Assembly (NCBI GenBank): GCA_021789355.1
Contig: JAJYJR010000413.1
Coordinates: forward strand, 1-5,677
DNA from: Chloroflexota bacterium
GTDB lineage: Bacteria; Chloroflexota; Limnocylindria; Limnocylindrales; CSP1-4
Length of the DNA stretch: 5,677 nt
Direction: 5' to 3'
Shown here piece after piece: positions 1 through 5,677 of the stretch. A program made the position numbers and the translations under genes. The notes below the pieces were generated by a model that was given only the letters and a program-made list of their open reading frames with translations, was not told where the DNA came from and did not search any database. Each line of letters begins with the position of its first letter. Position 1 is the first letter of the stretch.

Positions 1-374
1 GGCGCGCCTGTGGCCCCCTGGCCCGGGCTGCTACACCGGGCGCGCTGCCACCCCCCGGCGCGCCTGTGGCCCCCTGGCCCGGGCTGCTACACCGGGCGCG
101 CTGCCACCCTCCGGCGGTGGGGCGGCCCCCTGGCCCGGGCTGCTACACCGGGCGCGCTGCCACCCCCCGGCGGCGACGTTGCGGCCCCCTGGCCCGGGCT
201 GCTACACCGGGCGCGCTGCCACCCCCCCGGCGCGCCTGCGGCCCCCTGGCCCGGGCTGCTGCCCCAGCGGGCCCCCGTTCTCGGCCCGTGCGCGCTGCCA
301 CCCCCCGGCGCCCCAGCGGGCCCCCATTCTCGGCCCTGGCGCGCGTTCCCGGCCCCCCGGCGGCGCGCCTGCAG
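1..374. repeat. GC-rich 56-bp tandem repeat array with a conserved hairpin core
   Basis: Copies lie at 1-56, 57-112, 113-168, 169-228 (60 bp), 229-306 (78 bp) and a degenerate copy from 307 to about 358, followed by a partial head at 359-374. A 42-bp core starting at 12, 68, 124 and 183 is identical in the first four copies. The short heads between cores vary (7-10 variable bases). Each intact core holds an inverted repeat, GCCCGG / 9-base loop / CCGGGC, at 21-41, 77-97, 133-153 and 192-212. In copy five, 7 bases of the core (acaccgg) are replaced by 29 bases at 261-289, and most of this insert (261-286) recurs with one mismatch at 310-335. The period is not a multiple of three, so each copy would read in a new frame; this argues against coding. 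The array may begin upstream of the window. Function unknown: a VNTR-like or palindromic intergenic repeat is the simplest reading. It is not a CRISPR array, because the variable heads are far too short to be spacers. Confidence 0.9.
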
Positions 375-563
375 GTCATACGCGTTTGGTCCCCACGCAC
401 GGCCACGCACGTCGACCCAACGTCTGCAACACACAGGCCGCCGTGCGGCTGATGCGCTTGACCTGGGATACGGTCGCCTGCCACTCTGGTACACCACGCT
501 TGGTCTTGCCGCGGGACCGGGCCCCGGGCTGCGTCGAACAACGTGTCAACAGGGGGTTCTTTG
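375..563 (+). other. Intergenic leader between repeat array and EAL gene
   Basis: I see no gene here. The composition is less repetitive than the array and free of long C runs. A small hairpin is visible at 437-449 (GCCGC, 3-base loop, GCGGC). TTGACC at 458-463 resembles a -35 element, but nothing at the proper distance downstream is a convincing -10, so no promoter is called. GCCCCGGGCTGCG at 521-533 resembles the array core (GGCCCGGGCTGCT) and could be a decayed copy or simple GC bias. The promoter of the downstream gene probably lies in this stretch, but I cannot place it. Confidence 0.5.
551..556 (+). promoter_or_regulatory. Ribosome binding site deciding the EAL gene start
   Basis: AGGGGG lies 7 bases before the GTG at 564, a standard Shine-Dalgarno spacing. 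The alternative in-frame GTG at 543 has no purine-rich site upstream, so 564 is preferred. Confidence 0.6.
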
Positions 564-2954
564 GTGCCGAGTGATCCCGGCCCCGCCCTCGGTCTGGTCG
601 ACAGTCTGACCGGCCATTCCGCCATCGAGGACGTCTCGCCCGATCCTGGCAGACAGGGCACCGCCGGTGTCGACTCCGACTCGGGAGGGGGTCCGCGTAC
701 TCTGGCTACCCTCTGGCGGCCGATCCACCGTCGCCTTGCCCTCGGCATCGGCCTGCCCCTCCTCGGCGCGTTCTTTGCTCTGACGGCAACCCGGGCGTTC
801 GGGCAGGAGGTCCTCTGGGAGAACGCCCACTGGACGGTTGCGATGATTGTCGCCTTCCTCGTTGCCGTGCCGGGCCCATCGACCACCCGGCACGAACGCT
901 GGGTCAGGCGCCTGTTCGCGCTCGGGTTCGGCTCGTACCTCGCAGGGCAGTTCCTGTGGGACGCGCAGGTTGCCGTCGGACTCTTCGCCATTCCGGCGCC
1001 ATCGGACCTCTTCTACCTCTCGAGCGTGTTCCCGATCCTGGCGGCGCTCGCCATTGCCGTCTACGGCTCCATGAGCAAGGGCGAATGGCTGGCAGCCTTC
1101 GCGACGATCACGGCTGTCTTCTTCGCCCTTGCGACCGTGATCCTCGCGGTACTCGAGCATCAGGCGGCGGCGATGGGCGGGGTCGAGGGATTCGTGTTCC
1201 TCGCCTACCCGATCGCGTTCAGTGGGATTGGTGGGGCGAGTGTCATCGCGGCCGCAGCGACGCGTGCCCGTCCGGGGTCGTTCGGCCTGTACCTGATCGC
1301 CGCAGGACTCGCCGGCGAGGGCATCGCCTGGGTCGGATGGTCGATCCAGGCGGCCAACGGCTACCCACCGCCCGGTAGCCTGTCAGGCTACGCCTGGTCC
1401 GTCGCGTGGGTCGTCGCCGGTCTCGGAGTGGCCACGTGGAACCCGACGGATTCGCGGAGCGGCAGCCCCGGCGACCGGACCGAGACCGTACTCGGGTTTG
1501 CGCCAGTCGGCGCGGTCGCCCTTGCCGGGGCCACGGCCGTGCTGCACGGACATGTTGCCGGGCTCGACACCGTCGACCTGATGGTCGGCCTGACCCTCCC
1601 GTTCGCGGCCCTCCGCCAGACGGTCCTCCTCCGTGAGCGGGGCCAGCTCCTGGTTGTTGCGCGATCGTCGGCAGAGCGCGAGCGGATCCTTGAGGCGGAG
1701 GACGACGCGGCCCATACCGCCGTCCTGTCGAGCCTCGCCCACCTGACCGCCTCGGAGACGCCCGAAGAGACTGCTGCGGAGATCTGTGCCGCCCTGCGGA
1801 CGGTCGTCGACGTCGTCGCCGTCTTCGAACTGGCGGACGAATCGCGCGTTGCGCTCCTGGCCCAGGATGGCCGCCTCGTGACGCCCGCTCGAATCGCCGA
1901 CCGGATCCCGGAACCCGTCGCCCGCTACATGTGGGAGCATGCGGCATCTGGTCCGTGGATCGACTCCGGCCCCGGCATCGTGGATGGCTGGGCGCCCGGC
2001 GATCAGAACCCGGTAGCGGGCGCCCGCGGCGCGGTCTGCGTCCCCATCGGTAACCCGGCCCGGCCGGTCGCTGTGTTCGTGGGGAGCGTCGGCGGGTCTG
2101 CGGATCCGGATCGACTTCGCCGGCGGATGCCGGCCATCGTGGAGTACGCGATGCTCGCGGGTGCCCTCCTGGGCCCGCCCATGGAGGCGCGCAGCCGGCG
2201 CGCAGCCTCCAGGGAGACCCTCCTCAAGGTCATGGTCGCAGCGGCCTTCACGCCCTTCTTCCAGCCGATCGTGGACCTCGGGAGCGGCCGCGCCGTCGGT
2301 CACGAGGCGCTCACGAGATTCGCGGACGGCACGCCCCCGGCCCAGAGGTTCGCGGAGGCCGAGTCCGTGGGGCTCGAGATCGAATTCGAGCAGGCCTGCA
2401 TCCGGGCGACCCTGGCGGCCGAGCCGATGCTGCCTCCCGGCTCCTGGCTGAGCGTCAACATGTCGCCGAAGCTGCTGGTTGCGGACGACCACGTCGTGGG
2501 CCTCCTCAGCCGCACGAGCCGGTCGATCGTCATCGAGGTGACCGAACACACCTCCATCGACGACTACCAGGTCCTCCGGACGGCGATCGACCGCCTGCGG
2601 CTCCGATTGAACGCCCGGCTCGCGATCGACGACGCAGGCGCCGGCTATGCCAGCTTCAAGCACATCCTCGAACTCAAGCCGGACTTCGTGAAACTCGACA
2701 TCAGCATCGTCTCCGGGATCGATCGTGACGCGGGTCGCCAGGCGCTGGTGGCCGGGATGGCGTACTTCGCGCGCGAGACCAGCTGCACCCTCATCGCAGA
2801 GGGGATCGAGTCCCTCGCCGAGCTCGACAGGCTCAGGAAGCTCGGGATCACTCTCGGCCAGGGGTACCTGCTCGGTCTGCCAGCGCCACTCGTGGCCGAG
2901 GCAGCCGTGAACGGCGCGCGCGTGGACGGGCCCTCGCCCAGCGAGACGGACTGA
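564..2954 (+). CDS. Membrane-anchored EAL-domain cyclic-di-GMP phosphodiesterase with GAF-like region
   Basis: Predicted to hydrolyse cyclic di-GMP to pGpG at the cytoplasmic face of the inner membrane. The product is 796 residues from GTG 564, chosen for its ribosome binding site; GTG 543 would add 7. Residues about 60-350 form roughly nine or ten hydrophobic segments (for example near 63-78, 150-169, 176-198, 207-231, 239-261, 310-328), matching no sensor family I can name. A short charged linker (about 355-380) leads to a GAF-like region (about 385-540). The EAL domain covers about 560-780: FQPIVDL, HEALTRF (catalytic Glu581), SVNMSP (Asn632), IEVTE (Glu658), IDDAGAGY (Asp689, Asp690), FVKLD (Lys710), IAEGIES (Glu746) and GQGY (Gln766). 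All the residues normally needed for metal binding and catalysis seem present, so activity is likely. No GGDEF domain is present. Loop 6 reads DDAGAGYAS rather than the common DDFGTGYSS. The EAL call is firm; the GAF assignment is weaker, and the signal sensed is unknown. It stands alone, convergent with the next gene. Confidence 0.9.
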   Translation: MPSDPGPALGLVDSLTGHSAIEDVSPDPGRQGTAGVDSDSGGGPRTLATLWRPIHRRLALGIGLPLLGAFFALTATRAFGQEVLWENAHWTVAMIVAFLVAVPGPSTTRHERWVRRLFALGFGSYLAGQFLWDAQVAVGLFAIPAPSDLFYLSSVFPILAALAIAVYGSMSKGEWLAAFATITAVFFALATVILAVLEHQAAAMGGVEGFVFLAYPIAFSGIGGASVIAAAATRARPGSFGLYLIAAGLAGEGIAWVGWSIQAANGYPPPGSLSGYAWSVAWVVAGLGVATWNPTDSRSGSPGDRTETVLGFAPVGAVALAGATAVLHGHVAGLDTVDLMVGLTLPFAALRQTVLLRERGQLLVVARSSAERERILEAEDDAAHTAVLSSLAHLTASETPEETAAEICAALRTVVDVVAVFELADESRVALLAQDGRLVTPARIADRIPEPVARYMWEHAASGPWIDSGPGIVDGWAPGDQNPVAGARGAVCVPIGNPARPVAVFVGSVGGSADPDRLRRRMPAIVEYAMLAGALLGPPMEARSRRAASRETLLKVMVAAAFTPFFQPIVDLGSGRAVGHEALTRFADGTPPAQRFAEAESVGLEIEFEQACIRATLAAEPMLPPGSWLSVNMSPKLLVADDHVVGLLSRTSRSIVIEVTEHTSIDDYQVLRTAIDRLRLRLNARLAIDDAGAGYASFKHILELKPDFVKLDISIVSGIDRDAGRQALVAGMAYFARETSCTLIAEGIESLAELDRLRKLGITLGQGYLLGLPAPLVAEAAVNGARVDGPSPSETD

Positions 2955-3069
2955 CCGGCGCACCGTCCGGGCATGGTGTCCGAGCCGTGAACGACCGACC
3001 CTGCGCCGTGGTACCCGACCGAGGTGTCCCGGGGGCGGCCGCGAGCCGAGGGTGCCCTGCCGGCGGGCC

Positions 3070-3627
3070 TCAGTGCACGATGCCCGGACGGACCGGCCGC
3101 AGTGGCTCGCCCCACCCTGGTCGCAACGGCGGCAGGTCGGAGAGTTCGGGGTCCGGCCCCAGCGGGATCTCCCCGTCGTCGCCGTCCCAGCGCCGGCGGT
3201 ACTGATCGGGGATGTCGCCGTAGCCCCAGTACGGGAGTGGAGCGTCCGGCACGACCCCCAGGGTCTCCTCGGGTTCGATGCGAGCGGGTCCGACCGTGCA
3301 GAGATGGGCCCATGCGTCGCCGAAGTCGAAGACGTACACGAACCGCTCGCCAGGGCGCAGCCGGCCGAGCCTGGTCCGGCGATCGTCGAGCGCAGGTCCC
3401 ACCTCTTCCCAGTCATCGTAGGGCGTCGTGAGGTGGGTGCCGTCGGCGAGCTCGAACTCGTGGAGGTGGGCGCGGTCCCAGCGGGCGAACGCATCGTCGA
3501 TCGCCGCCGCGAGCTGGGCGAACGTGTGGCTCCGCGCGGCCGCGAAGATGCGCCCGGGGCGCGGCCAGAGATGCTCCCCGGGGCCTTCCACCAGCACCAC
3601 CTCGATCGACAGCCAGGTGCGCGCCAC
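3070..3627 (-). CDS. pRiA4b ORF-3-like (IS1096 passenger TnpR-like) family protein
   Basis: This 185-residue soluble protein belongs by motif to the pRiA4b ORF-3-like family, also labelled IS1096 element passenger TnpR. The family's biochemical role is not established, and the transposon-derived name does not make it a transposase. Visible family features are a helix and strand resembling the family's N-terminal half (residues about 34-63, HTFAQLAAAIDDAF then HLHEFEL) and the signature FVYVFDFGDAWAHLC at about 96-110 (typical form YxYDFGDxWeH). The usual PPEDCGG-like motif is replaced by LPYWGYGDIPDQY at about 131-143, then an acidic, Pro-rich tail. There is no signal peptide or membrane segment. 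The start is GTG at 3627 with GGAGGG 7 bases upstream. The stop is TGA at 3072-3070. It converges with the EAL gene (115-bp gap, no clear shared terminator) and diverges from the permease remnant. No inverted repeats or transposase flank it, so there is no sign that it is mobile now. Confidence 0.82.
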   Translation of the reverse strand: MARTWLSIEVVLVEGPGEHLWPRPGRIFAAARSHTFAQLAAAIDDAFARWDRAHLHEFELADGTHLTTPYDDWEEVGPALDDRRTRLGRLRPGERFVYVFDFGDAWAHLCTVGPARIEPEETLGVVPDAPLPYWGYGDIPDQYRRRWDGDDGEIPLGPDPELSDLPPLRPGWGEPLRPVRPGIVH

Positions 3628-3634
3628 CGCCGTG

Positions 3635-3640
3635 CCCTCC
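3635..3640 (-). promoter_or_regulatory. Strong ribosome binding site for the pRiA4b-like gene
   Basis: On the - strand GGAGGG precedes the GTG at 3627 by 7 bases. It supports this start and, together with the motifs, the reality of the - strand gene over the long + strand frames that overlap it. Confidence 0.65.
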
Positions 3641-3737
3641 GCTACGGGTCAACCCGATCCCTCTCTGCCGAAGAGGATACGGACGCGAGGCCGGATCATG
3701 CGCTGCGGGCGCTCGCGAGACGCCAGGGACGACGCGC

Positions 3738-4085
3738 ATGCTGCCGAGGGACGTGCTGCCTGCCGTCAAGGCATCCTGCATCGGGGCGGGGACGGCGATC
3801 GCAATCGCGACCGGCATCAGTGCGATGTTCCTGTATGCTGCCTATGGCCTGCCGATTGTGGCTGGCGCTTCGATCCGACGAATGGCGCACGGCTCGGGTC
3901 TGGAGCCTTGGCCGCTTCTCGTATCCGACGCCGGGCAACATCGCCTGGCCGTTCATGGCCGTGGCGATGGTGTTCCTGGCCCTTTCGCCGGGCCGGTCGT
4001 CCAGGGCGCCAGGGCCAGGTTGACGGAGATCGAGCTGGAGTCTCAGCGTGCGGCGGCGGAACCCCAGGGGGGCACCGCAGGCTGA
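3738..4085 (+). pseudogene. Broken C-terminal remnant of an APC-family amino-acid permease
   Basis: Three pieces in two frames read together as the end of an APC-superfamily permease. Piece one (3738-3857) ends ATGISAMFLYAAYGLPI, like transmembrane segment 10 of these carriers. Skipping one base at about 3858 opens the second frame, which reads WLALRSDEW, then VWSLGRFSYP and NIAWPFMAVAMVFLALSP to about 3990, matching the family pattern GPWxLGRxSxP followed by segment 11. That frame has nearly all G or C at third positions from 3901 to about 3990, while the first frame there is T-rich, supporting the switch. Frame one then resumes at about 4008-4085 as ARARLTEIELESQ, like the acidic tail after segment 12. 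Segment 12 and the usual Asn-Tyr loop are absent, as is everything before about segment 10, so a single sequencing error cannot explain it. A weak AGGGA stands 8 bases before ATG 3738, but the true 5' edge of the remnant is uncertain. An intact small membrane protein is a less likely alternative. The family call rests on remembered motifs, not an alignment. Confidence 0.55.
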
Positions 4086-4096
4086 CCGGCGCGCCT

Positions 4097-4145
4097 GCGG
4101 GAGGGCGCCCGCATGGCCGAGGACGGTCGCACGGCCGCCCTCCCG
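4097..4145 (+). promoter_or_regulatory. Inverted repeat with alternative hairpin in the ligase leader
   Basis: A perfect 10-bp inverted repeat, CGGGAGGGCG at 4098-4107 and CGCCCTCCCG at 4136-4145, encloses 28 bases. Its left arm can instead pair locally: GCGGG at 4097-4101 with CCCGC at 4108-4112, across a 6-base loop. The two folds exclude each other. The sequence after the long stem (GATTCTTCTGCC) is only mildly T-rich. It could be an old terminator for the permease, a leader that tunes the ligase, or chance in GC-rich DNA. An in-frame ATG at 4113 lies in the loop, and starting there would make the hairpin coding. Confidence 0.35.
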
Positions 4146-4223
4146 GATTCTTCTGCCTCATCGGTCGGGTCACACGGATCGGTCGCCCGTCGCGCGAGGC
4201 ACGGGCAACGGGAAGGACGGTAC

Positions 4224-4229
4224 GAGGAG
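4224..4229 (+). promoter_or_regulatory. Ribosome binding site favouring the ligase start at 4233
   Basis: GAGGAG lies 3 bases before ATG 4233 (5 bases if only GAGG pairs), close but usable. ATG 4257 has only GGAG 3 bases ahead. ATG 4113 has no evident site and would add 40 low-complexity residues. Confidence 0.45.
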
Positions 4230-4232
4230 TAC

Positions 4233-5645
4233 ATGGGCGAGCACGTCTCGGAGCCGATGAGCGATCGGCCGGGTTCCGCGCACATCAACCTCGAGCGCCT
4301 CCGGACGATGGTGCGCGACGGGCAGGTGGACACCCTCATCGTCGCGATCACGGACATGCAGGGGCGCCTGATGGGCAAACGCGTCCAGGCGGAGGCGTTC
4401 CTGAACGGCGTGATCGATCACGGGGCGCACTTCTGCACGTACCTCCTGGGCACGGACATGGAGATGAACACGCCGGAGGGGTACGCCCTGATGAACTGGG
4501 CGACCGGGTACGGCGACTGGATCGCCCATCCGGTGTGGGACAGCCTCCGCGTCATCCCCTGGCTCGAGAAGACCGCCCTCGTGCTGTCGGACACGGTCGA
4601 CGAGGAGACCGGCGCGGAGATCCCGATCTCGCCCCGCACCATGCTCAAGCGCCAGGTCGAGCGGGCTACGGACCTCGGGTACTCGGTGAAGGCTGGATCC
4701 GAGTTCGAGTTCTACGTCCTCAAGGACACGTTCGAGGACGCCTTCCGCAAGGGCTATGTGGGGCTGGAGCGCGTCGGCTACTACAACGAGGACTACCACC
4801 TGCTCCAGGCGACCAAGCTCGAGCCGCTCTACCGGCAGATTCGCAACCAGATGACCGAGGCGGCCATCCCGATCGAGTTCTCCAAGGGCGAGGCAGCTCC
4901 GAGCCAGCACGAGGTGAACATCCGCTACGGCCCTGTACTCGAGGCGGCCGACCGGAGCGTCCTCTTCAAGCACGGCGCGAAGGAGATCGCCTGGCATAAC
5001 GGCTACGGGCTGTCGTTCATGGCCAAGCCCGACCACACCTGGACCGGATCGTCGGGCCACCTGCACATGAGCCTGTGGGACGCGGCAGGGGAAGAGGCGC
5101 TCTTCCATGATCCTGCGCATGAGCCGTACGGAATGTCGCAGGAGATGCGCTGGTTCCTGGGCGGCATGATGGCGCTCTCGCGCGAGCTCGCGATCTTCGT
5201 CGCGCCGAACGTCAATTCGTACAAACGGTTCGCGGTCGCAAGCTGGGCGCCCGTCAACGTCGTCTGGGGACGCGACAACCGGACCACCGGCTTCCGGGTC
5301 GTCGGGCGCGGAGCCGCGCTGCACATCGAGAACCGATTCCCGGGCGGCGACATGAACGCGTACCTCACATACGCGGCGATGGTTGGCGCGGGGCTGTGGG
5401 GCATCCGCCACAAGGTCGAGGCGCCCGCCGAGTACAAGGGGAACGGCTACGTGGCGACGGGCGTCGACCGCATGCCGCGTGCCCTGTACGAGGCCATAGC
5501 CGCCCTCGAGCGCAGCGAGGCCGGGGTCGAGATCTTCGGACAGGACGTCGTGGACCACTACCTCAACGCGGCGCGCGTGGAGCAAGCAGCGTACGACGCC
5601 GTGGTACAGCCCTGGGAGCGTGAGCGCTACCTGGAACGCGTCTGA
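4233..5645 (+). CDS. Glutamine-synthetase-fold glutamate-amine ligase (PuuA/GlnA3/GlnA4-like)
   Basis: Predicted cytoplasmic enzyme joining glutamate to an amine with ATP; the likely substrate is a polyamine, ethanolamine or similar amine rather than ammonium. It has 470 residues from ATG 4233, typical of the family. The N-terminal beta-grasp part includes IVAITDMQGRLMGKR (about 36-50). The catalytic part shows GSEFEF (155-160, metal Glu157 and Glu159), FSKGEAAPSQHEVN (Glu220, Glu227), GSSGHLHMS (272-280, His276 and His278), NSYKRF (328-333), RDNRTTGFR (Arg350, Arg355) and HIENRFPG (Glu366, Arg368). Two ammonium-site features of true glutamine synthetase are missing: no DGSS loop in the N-terminal part, and SWAP (Trp338) where GYEAP carries the flap Glu. 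The NLY-type adenylylation tyrosine motif is not seen, so GlnE-type control is unlikely. ATG 4257 is an alternative start (462 residues). It lies downstream of the permease remnant, suggesting an old uptake and assimilation pair. The fold is near certain; the substrate is not. Confidence 0.9.
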   Translation: MGEHVSEPMSDRPGSAHINLERLRTMVRDGQVDTLIVAITDMQGRLMGKRVQAEAFLNGVIDHGAHFCTYLLGTDMEMNTPEGYALMNWATGYGDWIAHPVWDSLRVIPWLEKTALVLSDTVDEETGAEIPISPRTMLKRQVERATDLGYSVKAGSEFEFYVLKDTFEDAFRKGYVGLERVGYYNEDYHLLQATKLEPLYRQIRNQMTEAAIPIEFSKGEAAPSQHEVNIRYGPVLEAADRSVLFKHGAKEIAWHNGYGLSFMAKPDHTWTGSSGHLHMSLWDAAGEEALFHDPAHEPYGMSQEMRWFLGGMMALSRELAIFVAPNVNSYKRFAVASWAPVNVVWGRDNRTTGFRVVGRGAALHIENRFPGGDMNAYLTYAAMVGAGLWGIRHKVEAPAEYKGNGYVATGVDRMPRALYEAIAALERSEAGVEIFGQDVVDHYLNAARVEQAAYDAVVQPWERERYLERV

Positions 5646-5677
5646 CCGATTGCGGGTGCGGCCGGGTGGTCCCAGGG

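Noticed and set aside
1..306. CRISPR array
   Set aside because: The copies abut with only 7-10 variable bases between cores, two heads are identical, and there are no spacer-sized unique segments or cas genes.
10..609. A 199-residue open frame across the repeat array, plus overlapping open frames on both strands
   Set aside because: The array has a 56-bp period, so repeated peptides change frame from copy to copy. The open frames arise from the near absence of A/T-rich stop codons in this sequence, and the frame runs into the EAL gene in another phase.
2955..3069. Bidirectional terminator between the convergent genes
   Set aside because: I looked for stem-loops with a T tract on either strand and found only short, weak complementarities.
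1383..3494. A 703-residue open frame on the - strand
   Set aside because: It spans two real genes in a shadow frame, and its predicted protein has Arg-rich composition with no domain. The EAL gene opposite it has complete catalytic motifs.
4088..4100. GGCGCGCCTGCGG, identical to the repeat head at 229-241
   Set aside because: A 13-base GC-rich match is not far from chance in DNA of this composition, and no core sequence follows it.
3428..4999. A 523-residue + strand open frame spanning the pRiA4b-like start, the permease remnant and part of the ligase
   Set aside because: It is Arg/Gly/Pro-rich without motifs and conflicts with three better supported features.
4170..5585. A 471-residue open frame antisense to the ligase
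   Set aside because: It mirrors the codon bias of the ligase gene, shows no recognisable motif, and the + strand protein is unambiguous.

Overview
The window comes from a very GC-rich bacterial chromosome (roughly two-thirds or more G+C by eye, with strong G/C preference at third codon positions). The gene mix is a large membrane-anchored EAL phosphodiesterase with a DDAGAG-type loop, a pRiA4b ORF-3-like protein, and a PuuA/GlnA3/GlnA4-like glutamate-amine ligase beside a remnant of an APC permease. This would fit Chloroflexota (Limnocylindria-like) or Actinomycetota. That placement is an inference from protein style and base composition; there is no rRNA or other marker gene.

Layout. Positions 1-374 hold a non-coding GC-rich tandem array with a basic period of 56 bp. 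It starts at or before the window edge and decays into degenerate copies. Positions 375-563 are an intergenic leader. On the + strand, 564-2954 encodes a multi-pass membrane protein with a GAF-like middle region and a C-terminal EAL domain, predicted to hydrolyse cyclic di-GMP. A 115-bp gap separates it from a convergent gene on the - strand (3627-3070), a pRiA4b ORF-3-like protein with a strong ribosome binding site. Divergent from that gene, 3738-4085 (+) holds what reads as the broken C-terminal part of an amino-acid permease. One frame covers transmembrane segment 10, a second covers the loop and segment 11, and the first returns for the cytoplasmic tail. A 147-bp leader with a 10-bp inverted repeat follows, then 4233-5645 (+), a glutamine-synthetase-fold ligase. 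The last 32 bases hold nothing I can support.

How it fits together. The permease remnant and the ligase look like a former uptake-plus-assimilation pair: import of an amine or amino acid, then gamma-glutamylation. The transporter half now seems lost or badly damaged. The ligase keeps the ATP, metal and glutamate motifs of the fold but lacks the DGSS loop and has Trp where glutamine synthetase has the flap Glu, so a glutamate-amine ligase is more likely than an ammonium-using glutamine synthetase. The EAL protein and the pRiA4b-like gene have no evident functional tie to it.

The least ordinary elements are the hairpin-bearing 56-bp array, the doubly frame-shifted permease remnant, and the competing hairpins in the ligase leader. 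I see no strong case for an entirely new multi-gene system.
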